Assembly (NCBI RefSeq): GCF_030014955.1
Contig: NZ_JAGRPV010000001.1
Coordinates: 3,472,001 to 3,536,000 of the forward strand
Direction of reading: 5' to 3'
Length of the DNA: 64,000 bases
DNA from: Cohnella hashimotonis
GTDB taxonomy: Bacteria > Bacillota > Bacilli > Paenibacillales > Paenibacillaceae
Positions within the stretch are counted from its first letter, which is position 1. Each line of letters starts with the position of its first letter. A program made the translations under genes and the position numbers. The notes beneath the pieces are model-generated. The model worked only from the letters and a program-made list of their open reading frames with translations, was not told where the DNA came from and searched no databases. This document shows, in pieces, positions 1 through 7,013 of this stretch.

Positions 1-108
1 ATCGGCGATCTCCGCGAGCTCCTCGCCGCCGTAAGGAGCCGTTAATTTCACGTACGACTTCGTCTCGCACTCGGCGCCGCCGATCCATAGATGCTTGCGT
101 ACGATCAT
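1..108 (-). CDS. Aldehyde dehydrogenase family protein, N-terminal fragment
   Basis: The gene starts at ATG (complement of 106-108) behind a GAAGGAG ribosome site and runs off the left edge, leaving 36 codons. The visible peptide begins MIVRKHLWIGGAEC and continues with a LTAPYGGEELAEIAD stretch. This matches the usual N-terminus of NAD(P)-dependent aldehyde dehydrogenases, where an 'IGG' beta hairpin precedes a 'P(Y/F)xGExhaEh' motif. No catalytic residue lies in the window, so substrate and subfamily cannot be assigned. The family call is inferred from this short N-terminal pattern only. Confidence 0.65.
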   Translation of the reverse strand, partial: MIVRKHLWIGGAECETKSYVKLTAPYGGEELAEIAD

Positions 109-272
109 CTTGCATCGCTCCTTCATAAAAAGTATGTTAAACAACCATACTTCCAAGAATAGCACTTGCAGCGACGCGGTTCAAAAACACTAAACGGAAG
201 ATCGGCGCGAAGCCATCTTCATCCAATCTTCATGCTCGGAGATATGCTGATATGTTAAGATGATTTTAGAAC

Positions 273-287
273 TTAGATTAAGTCTAA
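273..287 (+). promoter_or_regulatory. PerR-like operator upstream of dps
   Basis: TTAGATTAAGTCTAA has 5-bp inverted arms (TTAGA/TCTAA) around a TTAAG core. It agrees with 10 of the 14 defined positions of the Firmicute PerR consensus TTATAATNATTATAA. It lies 25 bp upstream of the dps start, where a peroxide-responsive repressor site would be expected, since mrgA/dps is a classical PerR target. A Fur-type reading of the same palindrome is possible. Confidence 0.45.
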
Positions 288-312
288 ATACAAATATGTG
301 GAGGGATTCCAA

Positions 313-768
313 ATGACTGTAACCAAACAAATCGAACAACTGAGCGTCGTACTGAACCGCCAGGTTGCCAACTGGACGGTGCTGTACACAAAGCTTCACC
401 ACTTCCATTGGTACGTCAAAGGGAGCGAGTTTTTCACTTTGCATGCGAAATTCGAAACGTTGTACACGGAAGCTGCAGCGCGTATGGATGAGATCGCCGA
501 ACGGCTGCTCGCCATCGGCGGCAGCCCGGTCTCGACGCTGAAGGAAAGCCTGTCGCTCGCGACCGTAGGCGAAGCGGCCGGCGGCGAATCCGCCGCACAG
601 ATGGTCGAAGCGGTCATCGCCGATTATACGAAGCTCGTGCAAGAGCTGGCCGCCGGTATCGATTCGGCGCAAGCGGCCGGCGACGAAGCTACGGCCGACT
701 TGTTAATCGGTCAGACGGCAGACCTGCAGAAGACGATCTGGATGCTGAACGCCTTTTTGGGCAAATAA
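313..768 (+). CDS. dps: Dps/MrgA-type ferritin-like DNA-protecting protein
   Basis: This 151-residue protein belongs to the Dps family of dodecameric miniferritins, which oxidise Fe(II) with hydrogen peroxide, store the iron and protect DNA. The conserved N-terminal helix is visible (NWTVLYTKLHHFHWYVKG), with the His residues that form the intersubunit ferroxidase site. It is followed by FFTLHAKFE and the DEIAERLLAIGG segment that supplies the acidic ligands. The length is typical. The ATG at 313 is chosen because GGAGGG lies 8 bp upstream; a GTG at 298 is in frame but lacks a ribosome site. A PerR-like palindrome sits just upstream, which suggests induction by peroxide. The gene is monocistronic and ends before a strong hairpin. 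Confidence 0.92.
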   Translation: MTVTKQIEQLSVVLNRQVANWTVLYTKLHHFHWYVKGSEFFTLHAKFETLYTEAAARMDEIAERLLAIGGSPVSTLKESLSLATVGEAAGGESAAQMVEAVIADYTKLVQELAAGIDSAQAAGDEATADLLIGQTADLQKTIWMLNAFLGK

Positions 769-778
769 ACGTTCCATA

Positions 779-822
779 AAAAAGCGCAAAACAAACGGGA
801 AAAAAGCGCAAAACAAACGGGA
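779..822. repeat. 22-bp direct repeat, two tandem copies
   Basis: Two identical 22-bp copies (AAAAAGCGCAAAACAAACGG plus GA) lie head to tail just after the dps stop codon. The second copy supplies the left arm of the terminator hairpin that follows, so this looks like a local duplication at the edge of a terminator. Confidence 0.8.
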
Positions 823-854
823 TGACGCGGCAATTCTCCGCTTCATCCCGTTTG
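814..854. terminator. Bidirectional hairpin between dps and the O-acetyltransferase gene
   Basis: CAAACGGGATGA pairs with TCATCCCGTTTG around a GC-rich inner stem (CGCGG/CTCCGC). It lies between convergent genes, and A-rich flanking sequence on its left provides a U-tract for minus-strand transcripts. Confidence 0.75.
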
Positions 855-861
855 CCTGATT

Positions 862-2931
862 TCAACCGCTTAACTTGCTTCCGAGCAGGTCCGCAACCAG
901 CTTAGCGTAGGCCTGCGAGCCGGTTTTCCCCAGATGCACGCCATCCTTGCCGAAATACTCGTCGTGATCCGCGCTTGCGCCGTACCAGTCGCCGATCGAT
1001 ACATTCGGATAATCGGAAGCGATATCGTTCAGCATGTCGTTGACTGTATCCTGCCATTTGCGCGGTACGCGGGTATTCATCAGGATCACTTCGTCCTCTT
1101 CGGCAAGCGCGTCGAGCAGCTTCGTCAGCTGCTTTTTCGTAAACGAGCCGTTCGTGCCCAGCTCGACGACAATTCGGCTGCCGAGCAGGCCTTGGCTCTT
1201 GAGCGCTGCGATTCGGTCCGGCGCCTCGCGCATCTGCCTGCCGACCTCGCCGTCGACGACGATGCCGGGCAGTTGCTGCTCCAGGTACGGCTTCACGTTC
1301 AGCATGACAGAGTCGCCGATAACGGTAATGCCTTCCCCGCTGCGCTTTCCTACCTCGCCTTCGCTTCCGGTACCGGCATTGGCTCCGGCATCTGCCGACT
1401 GTTGCGGAGCAGGCGAATCGGAAGGCTTCGGCGAAGGCGACGGCGAGTGCCCGGGCTTCGCGGACGGCTTCCCTCCTGCCGGCGGCTTGGGTGTCGGCGT
1501 AGAAGTCGGCTTCGCCGTCGGCTCGGCCGTGTCGGCGTGACCTTGCGCGGGACGCACGTCGGCGTCCCCTCTCCCGCCGCCGCCAGCGGCAGCTTCTGCG
1601 CTGCCGGATGGCTTGCCGGCGCCGGCGTGGATGCCGGCGTCGACGATTATGCCGGCCGCGCCTTCCGATGCGGCGGCTGTGCCGCCCTGACCGAGCGGGT
1701 GCGCATCGCCTGTGCAGGATACGCACAGGAGAATCAGAGCCGCGACGGACAGGCCTGCGGCCGGACGGCTTGGCGCGGACGAACCTCGCGGCGTCAAGCC
1801 GCGTGATAGGCTAGCCGCGACAGCGAGCGCGCCTTCTCTCACTGCGGCGAGACCGCGGCGGCGAATCGGGTTCTCGACGAATCGGTAAGACAGCGCCGCG
1901 AGAATAACGCTGACGGCAAGCTGCAGCGCTATGCGCAGCGGCTCCGGTCCGTCGGTGTTCACCTGCTTTTCGGACAAAACGATGACCGGATAATGCCAAA
2001 GGTAAATGCCGTAAGAACGCTTCCCGATCCAGCGCATCGGACCGCAGCCCAGCCAGGCGCCGAAACGGCTGTCGGGATGAGCGAGCACGGCGACGAGCGC
2101 GGCTGCGCACAGCGACAGCAGAACCAAGCCGCCCCGATAGAGGAAAGAATCGTATTCGCTCGTGCAGCGTATCATGAGCAGAACGGCCGCAAGCGCGGCG
2201 ATGCCGATGGCATCGAGGCCGGCGCGAGAGCGACGCGACAGTCCCGTAGACAGTCTGCCGCTGGGCCAGACGAGCGCCAGCGCAGCGCCCAGCAGCAGTC
2301 CGAACGCACGCGTGTCGGTGCCGTAATATATACGGCTAGGATCTTCGCCCGGCACATAAAGGACGGCCATCAACACCGCAGAGACAACTGCCGCTGCCGT
2401 AATCGCCAGAGCCGTCCTGCCCCGGCGTCCGAGCAGCATGGCCGCCGCAGGCAGCAGCAGCGGCCAGAGCAGATAAAATTGCTCTTCGACCGCGAGCGAC
2501 CACAAGTGCCCGAACGGCGAAGGCGGACCGAAGCTCTCGAAGTAAGAGACATGATGAAAAATTAAGTACCAGTTGCTTGTATAAGTGACGGCCGACCACA
2601 CGTCGCCTGCCAGCGACGGCAGCCGGTCACGGTCGAATAACAGTAAATATAGCAGTACGGCGGCCATGACGAGCAGCATGGCGGGCAGCAATCTCCTGGC
2701 GCGTCGCAGCCAGAACCCCTTCAGGTTAAGACGCCCTTCCCGATTAAGCTCGGAGGCGATCTGATCCGTTATGAGGTAACCGGACAACACAAAGAACACG
2801 CCTACGCCCAATAGGCCTCCCGAGGCCCAGTCGAAGTCCAGATGATAGGCGATGACCGCGATGACCGCGATCGCTCTCAGCCCATCCAGACCCGGCATGT
2901 AGCGGGATGGTGCGGATTTAGTTGTATGCAT
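862..2931 (-). CDS. OatA-type membrane O-acetyltransferase (AT3 + SGNH domains)
   Basis: This 689-residue protein joins an N-terminal acyltransferase-3 membrane domain (about residues 10-400) to an extracellular SGNH esterase-like domain (about 534-689), the architecture of peptidoglycan O-acetyltransferase OatA. In the AT3 part the GLDGLRAIAV motif is followed by His30 and then FFVLSGYLIT. In the SGNH part GDSVM supplies the putative nucleophile Ser541, GTNG (592-595) forms the oxyanion hole, and DGVHL gives Asp663/His666. A long Pro/Ser/Thr/Ala/Lys-rich linker (about 440-530) spans the membrane-proximal wall. It probably moves acetyl groups across the membrane onto a wall polymer. Peptidoglycan is the best-known target, but secondary polysaccharide is possible. 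ATG at 2931 with AAAGGAG upstream; monocistronic. Confidence 0.85.
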   Translation of the reverse strand: MHTTKSAPSRYMPGLDGLRAIAVIAVIAYHLDFDWASGGLLGVGVFFVLSGYLITDQIASELNREGRLNLKGFWLRRARRLLPAMLLVMAAVLLYLLLFDRDRLPSLAGDVWSAVTYTSNWYLIFHHVSYFESFGPPSPFGHLWSLAVEEQFYLLWPLLLPAAAMLLGRRGRTALAITAAAVVSAVLMAVLYVPGEDPSRIYYGTDTRAFGLLLGAALALVWPSGRLSTGLSRRSRAGLDAIGIAALAAVLLMIRCTSEYDSFLYRGGLVLLSLCAAALVAVLAHPDSRFGAWLGCGPMRWIGKRSYGIYLWHYPVIVLSEKQVNTDGPEPLRIALQLAVSVILAALSYRFVENPIRRRGLAAVREGALAVAASLSRGLTPRGSSAPSRPAAGLSVAALILLCVSCTGDAHPLGQGGTAAASEGAAGIIVDAGIHAGAGKPSGSAEAAAGGGGRGDADVRPAQGHADTAEPTAKPTSTPTPKPPAGGKPSAKPGHSPSPSPKPSDSPAPQQSADAGANAGTGSEGEVGKRSGEGITVIGDSVMLNVKPYLEQQLPGIVVDGEVGRQMREAPDRIAALKSQGLLGSRIVVELGTNGSFTKKQLTKLLDALAEEDEVILMNTRVPRKWQDTVNDMLNDIASDYPNVSIGDWYGASADHDEYFGKDGVHLGKTGSQAYAKLVADLLGSKLSG

Positions 2932-3283
2932 GCTTAGCGGACTCCTTTGGCAGCTCTTGACACTTGCTACTTTCCATCTCGATTCAACTTCAGTTAAATA
3001 TCTCTGTCGTAAGTTAAAGCCCCGGTGACGGGAATATTGCCGGTGCCGGCGATAAATCTGCCGGTCGATGCCTGATCATGCGGCGTTCTAGCGGTCACTT
3101 GCGTGTCAAGGACTAGCGCTGCGTTCGGTCTAACATCCGACTATGCGACTGCTCCGGCATCCCTCCCTCGTCCCGCGAATCGGACAATTTTCTTTCGTTT
3201 TTGACATTCAAACATTAGACGGCGTATCCTTGTCCTTTGTTCAAGGAAAAACAAGTTTTTTTAATGTTTTTTGTATACTAAAA
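2932..3283. other. Intergenic region upstream of the O-acetyltransferase gene
   Basis: About 350 bp without a credible ORF. It presumably holds the promoter of the leftward O-acetyltransferase gene. The part nearest the radical SAM gene is T-rich. I see no convincing operator, riboswitch or repeat. Confidence 0.6.
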
Positions 3284-3319
3284 AGGCCTCCCTTCCGTCG
3301 GTTCCGGTAGGTGAGGCCT
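3284..3319 (-). terminator. Rho-independent terminator of the radical SAM gene
   Basis: AGGCCTC (3284-3290) pairs with GAGGCCT (3313-3319), and on the minus strand the stem is followed by TTTTTAG. It lies 20 bp downstream of the radical SAM stop codon. Confidence 0.75.
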
Positions 3320-3338
3320 GTCTCGTATTCGATGCCGC

Positions 3339-4229
3339 TCAGGCGCGGCTTTGGAAGCCGAAGCGCTGCCGGTAGCCGCATTTTCTGCACAGCTCCTCGA
3401 CGACTTCGCGCCGGGAAAATCCGTCATACATGCGCTGCGCCCGCTCGCCCTCGATAATTTCCGAGAACGGCCGCTCGTGAATGTTGCCCAGATTAATGAC
3501 GCCTTCGCCGTCCAGACAGCAAGGAATGACCGTGCCGTCGGACAGCACGCCGGCCTGGTTGCGCAGGCCGTGACAGAAGCCTCTGCCCTCGTCCTCCGGC
3601 TCCGCAAGATCCGGCCACTTGAACTCATGGTCCTGGTTCAAATAGATGCGATCGGCCAGCTTAAGGCCTTTGCCCCGCTCCCAGCTCTCTTCGATCGGAC
3701 GCGCAAGGCCGAACTCCCGTTCAAGCAGCGCAAGAATGTCCCGGTTGCGGCTTCGCGCCGCGTTTTCCGCGTTGTCCAGCTCCAGATTCCACAGCCTCAG
3801 CGAGATCGTGACGCCACCGGTCCGTACGGCTTCCTTCGCGAATGCGACGATGCCGAGCACGTACGCTTCCTTGTTCGGCTCTTCCATATGCGGGCCCTCG
3901 CTATGGAGAGAAAAGTTGATCTGTCTGAGCGCCGGCTTGCCGATGAGCTTGGGGCCGGCCTTATGCAGCAGCGTGCCGTTGGTCGTCAAGTTCACCTTGA
4001 ACCCTTTTTCGTGGCTAATATCCATCAGCTGGTCCAGCTTGGGATGGAGCATCGGCTCGCCTTTTACGTGCAAATAAATATGGTCCGTGTACGGCTTGAC
4101 CTGATCGAGCGTATGCGCGAAGTCTTCGATCCGGATGAACTTGGACTTCCGTTCGGTCGGGGGACAGAAGGAGCAAGCCAGATTGCATACGCTCGTAATT
4201 TCGATATAAAACTTTTTGAATCTTTTCAA
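3339..4229 (-). CDS. Radical SAM/SPASM domain protein
   Basis: This 296-residue protein carries the radical SAM [4Fe-4S] motif CNLACSFC (CxxxCxxC, about residues 15-22). It has a SAM-binding core (HVKGEPMLHP, LTTNGTLL) and a C-terminal SPASM region with further cysteines (GFCHGLRNQ, VIPCCLDGEG, CRKCGYRQ). SPASM enzymes bind auxiliary iron-sulfur clusters and often modify peptides or carbohydrates. Here no precursor peptide gene is seen nearby, so the substrate is unknown. Translation appears to start at TTG (complement of 4227-4229), with GGGAG 10 bp upstream. It lies 31 bp downstream of the VTT-domain gene and may share its transcript. A terminator follows. Confidence 0.85.
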   Translation of the reverse strand: MKRFKKFYIEITSVCNLACSFCPPTERKSKFIRIEDFAHTLDQVKPYTDHIYLHVKGEPMLHPKLDQLMDISHEKGFKVNLTTNGTLLHKAGPKLIGKPALRQINFSLHSEGPHMEEPNKEAYVLGIVAFAKEAVRTGGVTISLRLWNLELDNAENAARSRNRDILALLEREFGLARPIEESWERGKGLKLADRIYLNQDHEFKWPDLAEPEDEGRGFCHGLRNQAGVLSDGTVIPCCLDGEGVINLGNIHERPFSEIIEGERAQRMYDGFSRREVVEELCRKCGYRQRFGFQSRA

Positions 4230-4259
4230 ACGAATGTCTCTCCCTCTGGCCGTACTGCG

Positions 4260-4853
4260 TCAGACGCCCCTTGCTCTCCTGCGTTCCCGCACCAGCTGCG
4301 CCCCGAAGATGCCCGACAATGCCACGCAGAACAATAAATAAGAACCGATCAACAACCCGATGTCAGTCTCCGGAAACAAAATCGACGAGCTAATGATGCC
4401 GAACAGCCAAATATGGGACATGACGCCGACAAGCGACGAAACCATATACGATCTGTGGGAGATCTTGGACAGCGATGCCATGAACGAAATGACGTTGTTC
4501 GGCATGATCGGCAGCGTGCGGAGGAAGATGATCGACCACACGCCGTATTTCATGAAATAACGCTGCCACTTCTCGTAGCGCCCGGCCTTCGACTTCATCT
4601 TGCGCTCGAACCAATCCGCAAAAAAATACTTGCATGCGTAATAGACGACCAGAGACGCGACGATGCCGACGAGCCAGCTCGTGATCAGTCCGTTGACCAG
4701 GCCCAAGGCGGAAATCTGCAGAAAAATCAGCGTGGAAAAAGGAAATATGCCGAAAAAACCTTGGATGACCGCCAGAGGCACGGTGAGGAGGAGCACATAG
4801 AATCCCTGGAGATTGGTCGACTCCAGCAGCCAGTCTATCGTCTGGTTAATCAT
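4260..4853 (-). CDS. TVP38/TMEM64 (VTT/DedA-like) membrane protein
   Basis: A polytopic membrane protein of about 197 residues with the VTT domain: a re-entrant segment near QGFFGIFPFSTLIF, the hydrophobic GLITSWLVGIVASLVVYYACKYF helix pair, then FLRTLPIMPNNVISF with the conserved Arg and Pro residues, and further C-terminal helices. Family members are linked to lipid scrambling or undecaprenyl-phosphate recycling, but the role of this copy is not known. The ATG at 4853 is adopted. A TTG at 4862 has a better placed AGGGGGG ribosome site, so the start is uncertain by three codons. It precedes the radical SAM gene on the same strand. Confidence 0.8.
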   Translation of the reverse strand: MINQTIDWLLESTNLQGFYVLLLTVPLAVIQGFFGIFPFSTLIFLQISALGLVNGLITSWLVGIVASLVVYYACKYFFADWFERKMKSKAGRYEKWQRYFMKYGVWSIIFLRTLPIMPNNVISFMASLSKISHRSYMVSSLVGVMSHIWLFGIISSSILFPETDIGLLIGSYLLFCVALSGIFGAQLVRERRRARGV

Positions 4854-5159
4854 GTCGCTCAAGCCCCGTTCCCCCCTTTTGCGATCTCTAGTTCTGCTTC
4901 CGAAATGCCGCAATCCGCGCACAGGATTTAATTGTACCTTACCATGAAGTTAGGTATACAAGCAAAAGATTATACGCCGGACAGGTCCGTTCCATACATC
5001 CGATATATGACTAGGCCGAAGGAACGACTATTTTTTCACTAAAGTTTTCCTTAAAGGCGCTTTTTTGCGTTTTCGATTCGGCAAAGCGGTGTACATTCAA
5101 CAAGGTACGACATTTATCTGCTTTGAACATCCGATCTAAAAAAGGGAGAGAGAGAAATC

Positions 5160-5864
5160 ATGAAAATCAAGGCCAATCAACCGAATTCCTATTTAAAATG
5201 GACTGCGCCGTTAGGTCTGGCTCTGATCCTCGCCGCTTGCGGGAATAGCGGCGACAACAACAATACCGCTTCGACCGCGAGTCCGCCAGCCACGGCCTCT
5301 GCCAGCGCAAGCGTCACGGCCAGTCCGAGCGCGAGCGCCGAAGCGAGCCCGGGCGCAAGCACGGCCGCAGCATCCGAGGCGGCCGCTCGCCCCGACGGGG
5401 AGCTTAAATCGGGCTTTCAGCTGTACGAAAATGCCGAAGACGGCTACAGCATTCAATATCCGAAGGATTGGACCGTTCAGAACGACATTCAGGGCGTGAG
5501 CGCCGCCTTTTTGTCGCCTGCCGACAACGATTCGGATCTGTTCAAGGAAAACGTGACGCTGGTCGTCCAGGATCTCGGTGCTGCCGCTACGGGTTCGATC
5601 GATCAATACGCGGACGAAACGCAAAAAGCGCTTGAAAAAATGATCACGAACTTTAAACTCGTCAGCTCGGAGAAATCGGAAGAAAACCACTCCTTCTTCC
5701 TGGAATATACGGGTCAGCAAGGGCAGTACGATCTGCATTGGCAGCAAGCCGCCATTATCGGAGACGACAAAGCGTATATCGTCACCTATACCGCCGAGCC
5801 GGACAGCGTGGAAAAATACCAGGACACGGTCGGAGAAATGATCGACACCCTATCCTACAAGTAA
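5160..5864 (+). CDS. Lipoprotein with PsbP-like domain
   Basis: A 234-residue secreted lipoprotein. The N-terminus has a hydrophobic signal (LGLALILAAC) with lipobox LAAC, so the cysteine at about residue 27 should be diacylated. A low-complexity Ala/Ser/Thr/Pro spacer (about 36-75) follows. The C-terminal 150 residues begin FQLYENAEDGYSIQYPKDW, the hallmark of PsbP-like/DUF1795 modules in Firmicute lipoproteins, and end in a MIDTLSYK strand. Such proteins sit on the outer face of the membrane; no molecular function is established. ATG at 5160 with GGGAGAGAGAAATC upstream. It stands alone and ends at a bidirectional hairpin. Confidence 0.8.
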   Translation: MKIKANQPNSYLKWTAPLGLALILAACGNSGDNNNTASTASPPATASASASVTASPSASAEASPGASTAAASEAAARPDGELKSGFQLYENAEDGYSIQYPKDWTVQNDIQGVSAAFLSPADNDSDLFKENVTLVVQDLGAAATGSIDQYADETQKALEKMITNFKLVSSEKSEENHSFFLEYTGQQGQYDLHWQQAAIIGDDKAYIVTYTAEPDSVEKYQDTVGEMIDTLSYK

Positions 5865-5880
5865 TGGCATGAAAGACATG

Positions 5881-5926
5881 CAATAGGGACCGGACGCCGC
5901 GCAGAAGGCGGGCCCGGTCCCTATTG
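5881..5926. terminator. Bidirectional terminator hairpin
   Basis: CAATAGGGACCGG (5881-5893) pairs with CCGGTCCCTATTG (5914-5926) around a GC-rich loop, between the convergent lipoprotein and DUF3886 genes. Confidence 0.8.
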
Positions 5927-5945
5927 CTGTACTTCGCGTTTCAGG

Positions 5946-6218
5946 TTACTTGAACGTTTTCCAATCGAGACGGCTGTTGTCCAGCAGATGTCCGAAATCG
6001 TTGGCAAGGCGTTTCTCCTCGGTCCGCTTCGCTTCTTCCTCGGCCGCACGCTTTTCTTCCGCCCGCTTCCGCTCTTCTTCCTTCATCGAATCCGCATGCG
6101 CCTTCAGCTTTTGCAGCGTCTCGGCACTGAGCAGCTCCTTCAGCGTCGATCCCGACGCCGGCGTCTCTTCCTGTCTGGCTGCAGGCCGACGCGGAGCGCC
6201 CCCTTTTTTCTTAGCCAT
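5946..6218 (-). CDS. YqkE-like DUF3886 protein
   Basis: A 90-residue, highly charged protein. It has a basic N-terminus (MAKKKGGAPRRP), a conserved STLKELLSAETLQKLKA segment, and a long Lys/Glu/Arg-rich helix (MKEEERKRAEEKRAAEE) likely to be coiled coil. It ends NSRLDWKTFK. This is the layout of the Bacillus YqkE/DUF3886 family, whose function is unknown. The ATG at 6218 is chosen because GAGGTGAT lies 5 bp upstream; the longer open frame to 6308 lacks a ribosome site. Confidence 0.8.
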   Translation of the reverse strand: MAKKKGGAPRRPAARQEETPASGSTLKELLSAETLQKLKAHADSMKEEERKRAEEKRAAEEEAKRTEEKRLANDFGHLLDNSRLDWKTFK

Positions 6219-6343
6219 CGCAATCACCTCGATCAGAATTATAAAGCGGTTGTGGAAATTTCGTCCTCCCGTTATAATGGACAAACAAATGTTCGCATGA
6301 CGATTCATGCGAGCCGCATTCCAGTCCGACGGAGGTTCTTATT

Positions 6344-6991
6344 ATGAAAGGCACTACCCATCTGGCCATCGGTCTCGTCGTCGGCGTCGCCGCGGCCTGC
6401 TATTATCCGCCCGGTCCGGTTCAGTCCGCCGCCTATGTGGCAGCGGCAGCCTTTTCGGCGCTTGCGCCCGATCTGGACGGGACCAATATGCTGAGCGCCA
6501 AGCTGGGCGGCCTCTCCAGGGCGATCCACCGCGGCGCGCTCGGCGGCGGCGCAGTCGCCGCTGCGGCCGCGCTATACTTGTATGCGACGGGACAAGCCGT
6601 ACCCGCGGTGCTCGGCTGGATCGGCATCCCGCTCATGCTCGTGCTTATGTCCGTGTCCTCGGGCACGATCCGCAACGGCCTCGTCTCCCTTATCGGCATC
6701 GGTCTCGCCGTCGCCGGCTCGCGCAGCGGCGAGATGTGGCTGATCGGCCTCGGCGCCTATACGGCGTGGGCGCCTTGGCTCAAGCATCGCGGCATGACCC
6801 ATACCGTATGGGCGCTGGCCGTCTGGTACTGGCTCGGACGGGAGCTCGAGGCCGAGCGGGACATTCCAGGCATCGCGATCGTCGCGACCGCCGGCTATGC
6901 GTCCCACTTGATCGCGGATACGCTGACCTCGCTCGGCGTCAAATGGCTGTACCCGCTCTATCGCAAGTCGATCAAGCTGCCCTTCTTCTAA
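6344..6991 (+). CDS. YdjM-family membrane metal-dependent hydrolase (DUF457)
   Basis: A 215-residue membrane protein with the DUF457/YdjM signature. It has an N-terminal His motif (MKGTTHLAIG), an acidic APDLDG motif, a central HRGMTHT motif and a C-terminal SHLIADTLTSLGVKWLYPL motif. The conserved His and Asp residues are thought to bind metal next to several hydrophobic helices. Enterobacterial YdjM is LexA-regulated, but no LexA box is evident here. Biochemical function is unproven. ATG at 6344 with GGAGG 8 bp upstream. It converges on the LTA-synthase-type gene with a 22-bp gap. Confidence 0.8.
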   Translation: MKGTTHLAIGLVVGVAAACYYPPGPVQSAAYVAAAAFSALAPDLDGTNMLSAKLGGLSRAIHRGALGGGAVAAAAALYLYATGQAVPAVLGWIGIPLMLVLMSVSSGTIRNGLVSLIGIGLAVAGSRSGEMWLIGLGAYTAWAPWLKHRGMTHTVWALAVWYWLGRELEAERDIPGIAIVATAGYASHLIADTLTSLGVKWLYPLYRKSIKLPFF

Positions 6992-7013
6992 TTGCCGTTC
7001 GCGAGGCTTCCGC

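Noticed and set aside
902..1806. Large alternative ORFs on both strands inside the O-acetyltransferase gene
   Set aside because: They are shadows of high-GC, low-complexity coding sequence, with Arg-rich composition and no ribosome sites.
3284..4922. Ribosomal peptide (RiPP) cluster around the SPASM radical SAM gene
   Set aside because: I found no short precursor-like ORF, protease or exporter next to it; the neighbours are a VTT membrane protein and an acetyltransferase gene.
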